A DNA stretch of 39,989 bases, taken from positions 7,738 through 47,726 of the forward strand of contig DCSU01000143.1 in NCBI GenBank assembly GCA_002325785.1, in the 5' to 3' direction. This document shows positions 7,673 through 15,412 of the stretch, piece after piece. Made by a program: the position numbers and the translations under genes. The notes below the pieces were generated by a model, which worked only from the letters and a program-made list of their open reading frames with translations, made no database searches and had not been told where the DNA came from. Numbering within the stretch: position 1 is the first letter of the stretch; every line of letters begins with the position of its first letter. This stretch comes from Bacteroidales bacterium UBA1458 (lineage in GTDB: Bacteria; Bacteroidota; Bacteroidia; Bacteroidales; VadinHA17).

Positions 7673-7799
7673 GGTTGAAGATGAAGTAAGTTATTATACA
7701 TACAGAGTCGTGAGACTTTAAAGATGCTTTTTACTGTCCAAAAGCAATTTTTCCATTCTTTTCATGGCTGCCCCCGACTTCATCGGGGGCTTTTTTTTT
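7673..7799 (+). ncRNA. Candidate small RNA (~127 nt) bounded by promoter and terminator
   Basis: The 369-bp gap between the sigma operon and the dipeptidase gene has a promoter-like box ending at 7667 and a canonical terminator at 7770-7799. The transcript between them could fold into three hairpins: AGTC/GACT around a GTGA tetraloop (7706-7717), a 7-bp stem 7725-7731/7740-7746 with an 8-nt loop, and the GC-rich terminator. The only ORF near the 5' end is a 6-codon ATG frame. It could be a free-standing sRNA, or a long leader attenuating the dipeptidase gene, whose ATG is 112 nt past the terminator. I do not recognise a known RNA family. The rest of the gap, 7800-7910, shows nothing clear. 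Confidence 0.45.
7770..7799 (+). terminator. Strong intrinsic terminator
   Basis: An 8-bp GC-rich stem (GCCCCCGA with TCGGGGGC, 7770-7790, loop CTTCA) is followed by nine consecutive T residues. It is a textbook factor-independent terminator on the plus strand, although no protein gene precedes it on that strand. Confidence 0.9.
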
Positions 7800-7910
7800 A
7801 TGGGCAAGCTGTCATATTATTTAACCTTTTTTAATTTTTCTCCCCACCCGGCATGATGACAATCAGTTTGTGATATCCGTATATTAGCGGAGACAACAAA
7901 ACTGATCATC

Positions 7911-9113
7911 ATGCTGACAAAATATATTCTGGTAACCCTGTTCCTGGCAACTGCAGGCTGCGTCTCAAGCGAAGAACAGATTTCGCGCAAGGCTGACAAA
8001 CTTCACCAGGACATGCTCTCAGTTGATACCCATTGTGACACTCCGATGCGTCTCTACAGGGGCGGCTTTGACCTTGGTGTCCGCAACGAAAAGGGATGCA
8101 TAGACTTTCCACGGATGAAGGAGGGAGGACTTGATGCCGAGTTCTTTGCTGTCTTTATCGCCCAGGGGCCAAGGACACCTGAGGCTTTTGAACTGGAGCA
8201 CCAACATACCCTTGCTACTTTTGACTCAGTCAGATACAATGTGGCGCGTTACCCCGGCATGGCTGGGATAGCCCTGACACCTGACGACGCCTACAGGCTT
8301 AAGGCGGAAGGTAAAATCTCTGTTTTCATGGGAATTGAGAATGGTTACCCGGTAGGAACCGACATAACCAGGGTAAAACAGTATTATGATCTGGGAGCAC
8401 GGTACATCACCCTCTGCCATTCATCGAACAATGACATCTGCGATTCGTCAACTGACAAGGCCGGTCCTGAACATAACGGTCTCTCAGCCTTTGGCGAAGA
8501 GGTGGTGAAGGAGATGAACCGCATAGGTATGATCGTTGACGTGTCTCATATTTCTGACGAATCATTTTATGATGTGCTTAAGCTCTCGAAGGCTCCCGTC
8601 ATTGCTTCACACTCATCATGCAGGGCTCTGTGCGAGAGCCCCCGCAACCTTGACGACGAGATGCTGCAGGCTCTCAAGGAGAACGGCGGAGTAATACAGA
8701 TATGTATTCTCAGCGATTATCTCAAGCAGCCTGAACCCAATCCTGAGTTCGAAGCCAGGGCAGCTGAACTGCGCGAGAAATGGCAGGCAATGGGACCGGA
8801 TCTGACCGAGGCACAGAAAGAGGAGCGCTGGAACGAATACTCCGAACTGAAGAGACGATATGTGAAGCTGGCAACGGTAGCCGATGCCGTTAACCATATA
8901 CAGCACGTGGTTGACATTATAGGCATCGATTACGTGGGCATAGGGTCAGACTTCGATGGCGGCGGCGGCATAGAGGGATGCACTGATGTCTCGATGATGA
9001 AGAATATTACGAAGGAATTAATAAGTCGCGGTTACAGCCGTGATGACATTGTCAAGATCTGGGGCGGCAACTTCATGCGTGTCATGCGGGAGGCACAGAC
9101 GATTAGGCAGTAG
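7911..9113 (+). CDS. Lipoprotein membrane dipeptidase (peptidase family M19)
   Basis: Zinc-dependent hydrolase of the renal dipeptidase family, cleaving dipeptides with a preference for a dehydro or D-residue at the C-terminal side. The 400 residues begin with a lipoprotein signal (TAGC, lipidated Cys17). Metal ligands fit the family: H41/D43 in DTHCDTP, E143 in GIENGYP, H213 in DVSHIS and H234 in ASHSSC. The C-terminal GSDFDGGG motif is present. A periplasmic or outer-membrane site is likely. The last residues (IRQ) and the TAG stop are encoded by the left arm of an inverted 7-bp repeat element, so the native C-terminus may have been altered there; the catalytic domain is intact. Confidence 0.92.
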   Translation: MLTKYILVTLFLATAGCVSSEEQISRKADKLHQDMLSVDTHCDTPMRLYRGGFDLGVRNEKGCIDFPRMKEGGLDAEFFAVFIAQGPRTPEAFELEHQHTLATFDSVRYNVARYPGMAGIALTPDDAYRLKAEGKISVFMGIENGYPVGTDITRVKQYYDLGARYITLCHSSNNDICDSSTDKAGPEHNGLSAFGEEVVKEMNRIGMIVDVSHISDESFYDVLKLSKAPVIASHSSCRALCESPRNLDDEMLQALKENGGVIQICILSDYLKQPEPNPEFEARAAELREKWQAMGPDLTEAQKEERWNEYSELKRRYVKLATVADAVNHIQHVVDIIGIDYVGIGSDFDGGGGIEGCTDVSMMKNITKELISRGYSRDDIVKIWGGNFMRVMREAQTIRQ

Positions 9114-9135
9114 GCAGTAGGCAATAGGCAGTAGT
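9105..9135 (+). repeat. Left arm of a 31-bp inverted repeat made of 7-bp units
   Basis: The arm is AGGCAGT, AGGCAGT, AGGCAAT, AGGCAGT plus AGT. It is a perfect reverse complement of 9295-9325. A TAG arises at each unit junction, and since 7 mod 3 is 1, three consecutive units close all three plus-strand frames. The dipeptidase stop (9111-9113) lies at the first junction. The 159 bp between the arms contain no gene or recognised motif. Confidence 0.95.
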
Positions 9136-9294
9136 CGTATCTCGCTGATTGACTGAAGATTGTTGATTTGTAACTCGTATTAGCTGCGGTATACAATAAT
9201 TTTATCTCTACGAGGAATCAGAAAAGAATATCACCGTCAGTTCTACAATACTTTATACCTGCGAAACGGCTGTCGGTTACCGGGGCAAATTTTC

Positions 9295-9325
9295 ACTACT
9301 GCCTATTGCCTACTGCCTACTGCCT
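9295..9325 (-). repeat. Right arm of the 31-bp inverted repeat
   Basis: Read on the minus strand this is identical, base for base, to 9105-9135. It encodes the C-terminal Ser-Arg-Gln and the TAG stop (9310-9312) of the VOC gene, at the second unit junction. Both convergent genes therefore end inside the repeat. Confidence 0.95.
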
Positions 9326-10410
9326 GACCCAGGCTTCACCCTCGAGAACCGCAGTGCTTTGATCATCCATGACGGTAGCGGCTTGTGCGGGTTACGCTTA
9401 CGGAGGTCGATATACCATCCCAGCTTTTTGATGATGGGTACCTTGTGTGTCTCCACGAACTCTATCAGCGTACCGTCAGGGTCTGCAATATAGGCAAAGT
9501 GACCTGCCGCTTCCCCCATGTCGAAGCTGTCACCCTCACGGCTCTGCTGGCTGTCGACGGTGAACGGGAAGCCTGTTTCCCGGCAGTACCTGCGCAGGTT
9601 GTCCATACCCATGATGTCATAACAGAGATGAATGAAGCCGGGGTCACCCCATATCCTGCCTTCAAAAATGCGCGGAGCAGTGCGGTCAGTGGACTGAACG
9701 AGCTCGATGACACTCTGCCCGAAGAGTGGATTGAAACCTCCGTGGAACGGCCTGGTAGGAGCCAGAAGAACCCGCCTGAAGATGCCGGTGCCACCGGGTA
9801 TCGGTGAAAGATCGTCAAAGGTGCCGGAAAGATCATAGACAACCCTGTCATATCCAAGTATGTCAGAATAGACCTTCATGGCCCCTTCAATGTCGGTAAC
9901 ACCAATGATTGCCCCGTATGACCCGCCTGATATCTTCCTGAGGTTCATGAACCAGTCGGTGGCGCCTACGATATGAAAAATATTCCCGAAGGGGTCTTTC
10001 ACGAAGAAGCTCTTTTTACCGGAGGGGTCGTCGGCAGGTCTGCCCAGGACCTCTACCCCGTTATTTGTCCAGTACTGCCATGCGCCCTCCACATCCTTTA
10101 CCTTCATCTTGCATGCGAAGATGCCCAGGTCTCCAAGTCTTATCTCACGATGGCTGTACTCTGGTTCTTTTCCCTTGTGCTGCCACACCTCAAAACCGCC
10201 ACCGCTCTGCAGGTTCATTGCCAGAACGGCATGCCTGCTTCGTGTTTCACCACCGGTATATGGAAGCATTAGCCTGGCCTCTGCCTCTTCCTCAAAGATC
10301 CGGCAGTCCATACCGAAGGCTCTTATATACCACTCCCAGGCCTGGGTGAGGTCATAGACCCCGACGCCCATCTGCTGTATCCCGCTGACAGTATATCCTT
10401 TGATCTTCAT
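9310..10410 (-). CDS. VOC-superfamily (glyoxalase/dioxygenase-fold) protein with two VOC modules
   Basis: The 366-residue protein has two vicinal-oxygen-chelate modules, roughly 10-150 and 160-325. The first has GIQQMGVGVYDLTQAWEWY and the second GAIIGVTDIEGAMKVYSDILGYD, each followed by a PDG/PFGN turn (DPFGNIFHIVG; DPDGTLIEFVE). VOC proteins use a metal held by His/Glu to act on aromatic diols, methylglyoxal adducts and many other compounds; the substrate here cannot be inferred. The ATG lies 7 nt below the SDR stop, so it belongs to the acyltransferase-SDR-VOC set. Its last codons come from the inverted repeat arm, so the extreme C-terminus may not be ancestral. Lipid or quinone modification would fit the operon but is only inference. 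Confidence 0.85.
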   Translation of the reverse strand: MKIKGYTVSGIQQMGVGVYDLTQAWEWYIRAFGMDCRIFEEEAEARLMLPYTGGETRSRHAVLAMNLQSGGGFEVWQHKGKEPEYSHREIRLGDLGIFACKMKVKDVEGAWQYWTNNGVEVLGRPADDPSGKKSFFVKDPFGNIFHIVGATDWFMNLRKISGGSYGAIIGVTDIEGAMKVYSDILGYDRVVYDLSGTFDDLSPIPGGTGIFRRVLLAPTRPFHGGFNPLFGQSVIELVQSTDRTAPRIFEGRIWGDPGFIHLCYDIMGMDNLRRYCRETGFPFTVDSQQSREGDSFDMGEAAGHFAYIADPDGTLIEFVETHKVPIIKKLGWYIDLRKRNPHKPLPSWMIKALRFSRVKPGSGSRQ

Positions 10411-10417
10411 TGTTCAT

Positions 10418-11218
10418 TTACATTGGTTTGATCCTCCCCGCAATCCTGAAGAACAGTGCAGGCATGTATTTTCTTATTTTAAGCATCAGCAGCTCACTGC
10501 TGCCAACCAGAATCTCTCTCTTATTCCGTCTCAGGCCCCTGATTATCTGTTGTGCTGCCTTATCTGCGGATACTCCGCCGGCCTGGCCGTCGTCCATCTT
10601 TCCATGTTCAGCGCCGGTGGCTGTCAGGGCATGGAAAGAGATACGGGTCTGTACCCTTCCCGGAATCAGTACTGACACCCTGATGTTGTCTTTGCGGTGC
10701 TCAAGCAGCAGGGTCTCAAAGAAACCGTGCAGCGCCTGCTTTGATGCAGAATAGGCAGAACGTAGCGGAAAACCGAACCGGCCTGAGATAGAACTTGTGG
10801 CGACTATTTGTCCGCCCCCGCTGCCTATCATCCATGGTAAAACTGCCTTGGTGAGGGCTATGGTTCCGAAATAATTGATTTCCATTATTTTACGGTCAAG
10901 CCACAGTGGTGTCTCCCGGATCAGGGCTCTCTGGCTGATACCGCCTATGTTAAGCAGGATGTCAATTTTACCTTCTCTCTCAATCACTCCGGCAACGAGC
11001 TCCTCAATGCCTGACATATCGCTCAGGTCAAAGGCAACCGGGGTGACGCTGCCTCTCATGGCGGCACATGAGCCGGTCACCTCTGTGAGCCTGACGCTTT
11101 CATTTGATGAGGCTATTACCCTGCTGCCCCCTTCGGCAAAGGCTCTTACAAGAGCTTCACCTATGCCTGAGGAGGCCCCGGTGATCCAGACTATCTTTCC
11201 GGTGAAGAAATCCTTCAT
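10418..11218 (-). CDS. Short-chain dehydrogenase/reductase (SDR family)
   Basis: A 266-residue NAD(P)-dependent oxidoreductase. The Rossmann cofactor motif is near the start (VWITGASSGIGEAL, about 10-23), an NIGG-type motif follows beta4 (LLNIGGIS), a catalytic Ser lies in ATSSISG, and the YSASK active-site motif is near residues 156-160. The C-terminus has a basic/hydrophobic segment (MLKIRKYMPALFFRIAGRI) that could associate with membrane, as in DHRS7-like SDRs. It sits between a PlsC-type acyltransferase (2 nt gap) and a VOC protein (7 nt gap), so all three are probably one transcript. A lipid-related substrate is plausible from context, not shown by sequence. Confidence 0.92.
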   Translation of the reverse strand: MKDFFTGKIVWITGASSGIGEALVRAFAEGGSRVIASSNESVRLTEVTGSCAAMRGSVTPVAFDLSDMSGIEELVAGVIEREGKIDILLNIGGISQRALIRETPLWLDRKIMEINYFGTIALTKAVLPWMIGSGGGQIVATSSISGRFGFPLRSAYSASKQALHGFFETLLLEHRKDNIRVSVLIPGRVQTRISFHALTATGAEHGKMDDGQAGGVSADKAAQQIIRGLRRNKREILVGSSELLMLKIRKYMPALFFRIAGRIKPM

Positions 11219-11220
11219 TG

Positions 11221-12549
11221 TCAGAGCAAGGTTATCCGGTTGATAAGTCTGCCGTATGTGTCACGAAGCCTGATGAAGAGCGGGTTTTTAACCCTGATGA
11301 GGTGCCATATCCTGAAGCCTCCGACAGTCCTGCGGAAGAGAAGGAACCAGTTCCAGGCGATGATCCCCAGTACGGGAACCATCAGGAAGGCGATCACCGC
11401 AAGCCACCAGGGCTTGATAAAGATGAGGGCCAGTATCAGGTAAACAGGCCCGAAGATGAAACTGAACCCCAGGAAGAAACCGTACCTGGCAGTGCTTATG
11501 AAGGCAGGATCCTTGGATTTGATTGACTGGATGTAGGCGACCTGAAAGGTGAGTATGTTGAGCAGGGCTCCACCAAGAAACACAGGCAGGGTGATCAGAA
11601 GCAGGAGCGATGACAAGATCATCCACCCTATGGGGTGTTTCTTCTTTCTGAGTTGTCTGTAGGTCAGCTGCAACTGGGTGGCAAGGTCCCTGACAGTGAG
11701 GGTGTCGTTGCATATCTCCCTGTAAGCTTCCGGATCTGAAGCATGCAACTCGTTGACCTTGCTTACCAGCCTTTGGTCACGGAAGAGTTTAGGATACCTG
11801 ATGCTGTCACTGTATTTTTCATTGACAATGTTCCTCAGCTCATTGATAGCTTCATAGTCCTGTTCCTCCTCTATGTGCACCATGACCTTCTTCATATCTG
11901 CCGAGAGCCTGTCACGCAGCTCCACTATCGCCCTGTTGGGGTTCTCCCTGAAGGCGTCATAGTATTCTGAGACGTGGATAGGATGACCGTAGACCACTGT
12001 GAGCACCTGTCTGAACCGCCAGTAGTGTGAGTATTCAAGACCGACAGGCACAATGTTTATCTCTTTGCTGAAACCGGAGGCCTCAGCCGTCTGAAAGGCA
12101 ATACGGCAAATACCCTTCTTCAGCTGTCTGAGTTTCCGGTAGCTGGCGTGGTTGCCCTCGGGCAGTATCACAACACCGTTGCGGTGCTCCATAACCCTGA
12201 GCGTATCGCGGAAGGTGTCATCATTCTGTTTCAGGTGCTCAAAGCCGTCTCTTATCCGGTAGACAGGCAGCATCTTGAGGAAGTAAAGGATCCGTGCAAT
12301 CATCTTTTTCCGGAAGATGTCAGCTCTTGCCAGGAAGATCAGCTGCCTGTCGAGTGTCCCGATGACAGCCATGGCATCCATCAGCGCATTCTGGTGGTTG
12401 GGGGCAAATATTGTCGGTATAGAGAAATCGATATTATCCCTTCCGTAAGCCAGAACTTTACGGTAAAAGATATAGTTATGCCAGAAATCGACGTATTTTT
12501 TCAGAAGCTGATAGAAAACATCATACTTCTCAATATTGTTCTTACCCAT
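11221..12549 (-). CDS. PlsC-type phospholipid/glycerol acyltransferase with C-terminal membrane segments
   Basis: The 442-residue protein carries a lysophospholipid acyltransferase domain in its first ~230 residues: the NHxxxxD catalytic motif in FAPNHQNALMDAM, an LARADIF segment, and PEGNHAS as the acceptor-binding EGN/T-type motif. A long helical middle is followed by hydrophobic stretches near 300-335 and 350-410, giving about three or four membrane helices not found in minimal PlsC. Such proteins acylate lysophosphatidate or a related acceptor at the inner membrane. The architecture is longer than PlsC (about 240 aa) and the acceptor is unknown. It leads the acyltransferase-SDR-VOC operon. 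Confidence 0.87.
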   Translation of the reverse strand: MGKNNIEKYDVFYQLLKKYVDFWHNYIFYRKVLAYGRDNIDFSIPTIFAPNHQNALMDAMAVIGTLDRQLIFLARADIFRKKMIARILYFLKMLPVYRIRDGFEHLKQNDDTFRDTLRVMEHRNGVVILPEGNHASYRKLRQLKKGICRIAFQTAEASGFSKEINIVPVGLEYSHYWRFRQVLTVVYGHPIHVSEYYDAFRENPNRAIVELRDRLSADMKKVMVHIEEEQDYEAINELRNIVNEKYSDSIRYPKLFRDQRLVSKVNELHASDPEAYREICNDTLTVRDLATQLQLTYRQLRKKKHPIGWMILSSLLLLITLPVFLGGALLNILTFQVAYIQSIKSKDPAFISTARYGFFLGFSFIFGPVYLILALIFIKPWWLAVIAFLMVPVLGIIAWNWFLLFRRTVGGFRIWHLIRVKNPLFIRLRDTYGRLINRITLL

Positions 12550-12630
12550 TCCGCAACCAGGTTTAGCTACTATTCCTATGAAGAAAGCCCAAGGCTTCCG
12601 CGATGACTAAGTTAGAAAAAGTTCTCCCCC

Positions 12631-12655
12631 TAAGAATCAAATTTGTAGATTCTTA
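12631..12655. other. Short inverted repeat upstream of the acyltransferase gene
   Basis: TAAGAATC at 12631-12638 pairs with GATTCTTA at 12648-12655 across a 9-nt AT-rich loop, about 80 nt upstream of the acyltransferase start. There is no U-tract on either side, so it is not a good terminator. A protein-binding palindrome or a leader hairpin is possible. Confidence 0.35.
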
Positions 12656-12716
12656 ACTGTGGAACTCTGCATTTTAGGTATTTATACCACCTGGCAGGAG
12701 GCAGGCGCCGGGTAAG

Positions 12717-13094
12717 CTAACTGATGAAATCCTCCAGATCTCTTCTTTCCCTCTTGGTAGGTCTGCCGCTTCCGCGGGGTCTGAATCCGAAAGCTGTCTT
12801 TGCAGCAATGATCTTGTTCTTCTCCTCCTCCGGCGTGAGGTCGCTGATGTATTCGCCCACCAGTTTGGCGCCCACCCTGCTGGCCGGTATGCCAGTCACC
12901 AGCCATGTATAGGTCACCGGTGGTTTCCTGACGAGAACTGTTAGACCTGGTGTGACGGGGTGGGCGGGCTTGACCGCGACTCCAGCAATGGTGACTCTTC
13001 CAATGCGGCATGCCTCAGTGGCTTCGCTGCGCGATTTGTAGAGCCTTACGCTCCAGAGGAACTTATCTATCCTTTCCCCCTTCAGTGCTGTCAT
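12717..13094 (-). CDS. S4-domain RNA-binding protein (Hsp15/HslR-like)
   Basis: About 125 residues. An S4 domain at the N-terminus (ERIDKFLWSVRLYKSRSEAT, then ACRIGRVTIAG) matches Hsp15, which binds stalled 50S subunits carrying nascent chains. A basic tail contains GFRPRGSGRPTKRERRDLEDF, the typical Arg/Lys-rich Hsp15 ending. The ATG at 13094 is preferred over the GTG just before it. The start lies 32 nt inside the end of pth in another frame, so translation is probably coupled. Being behind rplY and pth fits a ribosome-rescue theme. Some other small S4 proteins look alike, so Hsp15 identity is probable rather than certain. Confidence 0.85.
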   Translation of the reverse strand: MTALKGERIDKFLWSVRLYKSRSEATEACRIGRVTIAGVAVKPAHPVTPGLTVLVRKPPVTYTWLVTGIPASRVGAKLVGEYISDLTPEEEKNKIIAAKTAFGFRPRGSGRPTKRERRDLEDFIS

Positions 13095-13671
13095 CACCAG
13101 GTTTTTTACCTGCCTTGTTGAATGCTGTCATCGTTAGCTCGCATCCGGCAGTGACGAATGAAAGTATGAAATCAACAGCAAGCGGCAACCGCCGTGTGAG
13201 CACGGTGAGCTCGCCTTCTGTCCATTCGCCAAGCACATAGTCTACCTGCCTTCCGCGGGGAAAGTCGTCCCCGATGCCAACGCGCAGCCTTGCATAATCA
13301 TCCGTTCCAAGCACCTCGCTGATACTGGCCAGGCCGTTGTGGCCGCCGGGGCTGCCTTTGGCCCGCAGCCTGATGCTTCCGGTAGGGATGGCTATATCGT
13401 CAGTTACCACCAGCAGGTTTTCGGGCGGAATATTCTCCTTTTGCATCCAGTAGCGCACGGCGTTACCACTTCTGTTCATCAGGGTGGATGGCTTGAGCAG
13501 GATCATCTGTGCATTTTTGTGGCGCATCTCTGCCACCAGACCGTAACGGCGGTCTGTAAAAGAGATACCGGATGCTGCTGTTGCAGCATCCAGTACCATG
13601 AACCCGACATTATGCCGTGTGTTTTTATACTCCTCGCCTATGTTGCCCAGACCGGCGATAAGGTATTTCAT
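13063..13671 (-). CDS. pth: Peptidyl-tRNA hydrolase
   Basis: This enzyme frees tRNA from peptidyl-tRNA that drops off the ribosome. The 202-residue protein has the family landmarks: GLGNIGEEY with Asn10, catalytic His20 in TRHNVGF, Asn in LKPSTLMNRSG, Asp in VVTDDIAIP, and the GSPGGHNGL tRNA-binding loop. Length is typical, with a short charged tail. It follows the ribosomal protein L25 gene by 23 nt, an arrangement found across many bacteria, and overlaps the S4-domain gene. No irregularities are seen. Confidence 0.96.
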   Translation of the reverse strand: MKYLIAGLGNIGEEYKNTRHNVGFMVLDAATAASGISFTDRRYGLVAEMRHKNAQMILLKPSTLMNRSGNAVRYWMQKENIPPENLLVVTDDIAIPTGSIRLRAKGSPGGHNGLASISEVLGTDDYARLRVGIGDDFPRGRQVDYVLGEWTEGELTVLTRRLPLAVDFILSFVTAGCELTMTAFNKAGKKPGDDSTEGGKDR

Positions 13672-13694
13672 TATTTCGGGGTACTGCTTAGGCT

Positions 13695-14309
13695 TTATTC
13701 TGCAGCCGGAGCTTCAGCGACGGGAGCTTCAGCACCCGGAGCAGCTGCTTCTTCTTCCTTGATGGTGACCCTGGAGACATCAACAGATACAATCATTGCA
13801 CGCTTGTTGTCAATGATCTCGAGTTTGTCGTAGGAGAGGTCACCAATCTTCACAGACTGGCCTATTTCGATTTTTGAGATATCAATGTCGAGATGCTCGG
13901 GAAGGTCCTTAATAAGGCCCTTCACTTTGAGGTTTCTGCGTTTAACCTTGAGCTTGCCACCTGCCTTCACACCGGGAGATACTCCAGTGATCAGGAGGGG
14001 AATATCCATTGTAACAGGCTTATCATCAAATACCTGCATAAAATCAACATGCAGTAGCAGGTCACTGACCGGGTGGAACTGAAGGTCCTTCATGACGGCA
14101 TTGTAACTCTTTCCGTCAACTATCAGGTTAACAAGAAATACATCAGGGCTGTAAACCAGTCCGCGGAATACGTTTTGATGTGCAAAAAAATGCAGATTCT
14201 CCTTCTCCCTGTACATGACACATGGTACATTACCCTCTGCCCTCAGGCTGTTGGCACCCTTTTTACCGAACTGATCGCGTGAGACGGCTTTTATCTCAAT
14301 AGTCTTCAT
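13695..14309 (-). CDS. rplY: 50S ribosomal protein L25 (CTC form)
   Basis: L25 binds 5S rRNA in the large ribosomal subunit. The 204-residue product is the long CTC-type version. The N-terminal L25 beta-barrel domain (about 1-90) includes RDQFGKKGANSLRAEGNVP and KDLQFHPVSDLLLHVDF. A C-terminal TL5-like domain (about 95-185) and an Ala/Pro/Glu-rich tail (EAPVAEAPAAE) follow. The tail repeat is low-complexity and typical of this form. The gene leads the L25-pth-S4 operon and has a good candidate promoter overlapping the end of prs. Confidence 0.95.
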   Translation of the reverse strand: MKTIEIKAVSRDQFGKKGANSLRAEGNVPCVMYREKENLHFFAHQNVFRGLVYSPDVFLVNLIVDGKSYNAVMKDLQFHPVSDLLLHVDFMQVFDDKPVTMDIPLLITGVSPGVKAGGKLKVKRRNLKVKGLIKDLPEHLDIDISKIEIGQSVKIGDLSYDKLEIIDNKRAMIVSVDVSRVTIKEEEAAAPGAEAPVAEAPAAE

Positions 14310-14394
14310 TAGTCTTTAATTAGTTGTGTTACTCAAGGTTACTTGCCCGGAAACCTCCCATCACACGTTTGACGTTTTCAAAAAAATTGGCCTG

Positions 14395-14424
14395 CAAATA
14401 TAGCAAAAAAGGTTAAAAAACAAA
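14395..14424 (-). promoter_or_regulatory. Strong candidate promoter for rplY-pth, overlapping the prs 3' end
   Basis: On the minus strand TTTG (14424-14421) is followed after 18 nt by TATATTTG (14402-14395). This is the best fit in the window to the Bacteroidota TTTG/TAnnTTTG promoter. The -33 part lies in the last codons of prs. Transcription would start near 14388, giving rplY a leader of about 80 nt. Confidence 0.65.
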
Positions 14425-15351
14425 ACCTGAACTGATGGAGCTGTTTGTATACACTGCTTTTATTGCTCCGGCGAATATTTCTCCTACCGGCAGCACCTTG
14501 ATTTTCGGCGAATGCCTGAGCATGGGGATGCTGTCAGTGACGACCAGTTCCTCGAGGGGTGAGTTGTCAATTCTGTCCACAGCGTCTCCCGACAGGACGG
14601 GGTGTGTCGCTACCGCCCTGACGCTGAGAGCGCCGCGGTCTTTCATCACTGTGGCGGCAAAGGTTAGCGTGCCGGCAGTGTCAACGAGGTCGTCAATGAT
14701 AACCACGTGTCGTCCCTCAACCTCGCCTATCACCGAGATCTCCTCAACCACGTTCGGTTTTTTTCTCAGCTTGTAGCAGAGTACCAGCTCGCTCTGGAGG
14801 TAACGAGAGTAGGCATTAGCCCTCTTTGATCCTCCCATATCGGGAGCCGATACCGTCAGGTTGGGCAGGTTGAGATTCCTGATATACGGGGCAAATAGCG
14901 CCGAGCCAAAGAGGTGATCGACGGGGACATCGAAGAATCCCTGTATCTGGTCAGCATGAAGGTCCATAGTGATGATACGGTCAACACCGGCTTTGGTGAG
15001 CAGGTCGGCTGTCAGCTTTGCGCCCAGCGACACCCTCGGCCTGTCCTTCCGGTCCTGCCTTGCATAACCGTAATAGGGAATCACTGCATTGACCTTGTAG
15101 GCCGATGCCCTCTTGGCCGCATCAATCATCAGAAGTAGCTCCATCAGGTTCTCGGCAGGTGGATTGGTTGACTGGATGATGAAAACATGACAACCCCTGA
15201 CAGACTCATCAAAACAGGGCTGGAACTCGCCGTCACTGAAGCTCAGGAGTGAGCTTTTGCCAAGCGCTATGCCAAGATTGTCTGCTATTTTTTCTGCTAT
15301 GCTTAACGATGAGGTGCATGAAAAGATCTTAAAAGGAGCTCTGCCGATCAT
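14413..15351 (-). CDS. prs: Ribose-phosphate pyrophosphokinase
   Basis: This enzyme makes PRPP from ribose 5-phosphate and ATP, feeding purine, pyrimidine, NAD, His and Trp synthesis. The 312-residue protein is full length. Visible motifs are the FSDGEFQP regulatory/substrate loop, the YYGYARQDRKDRPR ATP-binding segment, the DLHADQIQGFFDVPVDHL flexible region and the PRPP loop VVIIDDLVDTAGT. It is a class I PRPP synthetase. It is followed on the same strand by rplY, but a separate promoter between the two suggests partly independent expression. Confidence 0.97.
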   Translation of the reverse strand: MIGRAPFKIFSCTSSLSIAEKIADNLGIALGKSSLLSFSDGEFQPCFDESVRGCHVFIIQSTNPPAENLMELLLMIDAAKRASAYKVNAVIPYYGYARQDRKDRPRVSLGAKLTADLLTKAGVDRIITMDLHADQIQGFFDVPVDHLFGSALFAPYIRNLNLPNLTVSAPDMGGSKRANAYSRYLQSELVLCYKLRKKPNVVEEISVIGEVEGRHVVIIDDLVDTAGTLTFAATVMKDRGALSVRAVATHPVLSGDAVDRIDNSPLEELVVTDSIPMLRHSPKIKVLPVGEIFAGAIKAVYTNSSISSGFVF

Positions 15352-15412
15352 ACTGGGATAATTAAGGTAGGTTTCACTGAATGATGCCGCTAAATTAATA
15401 TTAATGGCTAAA

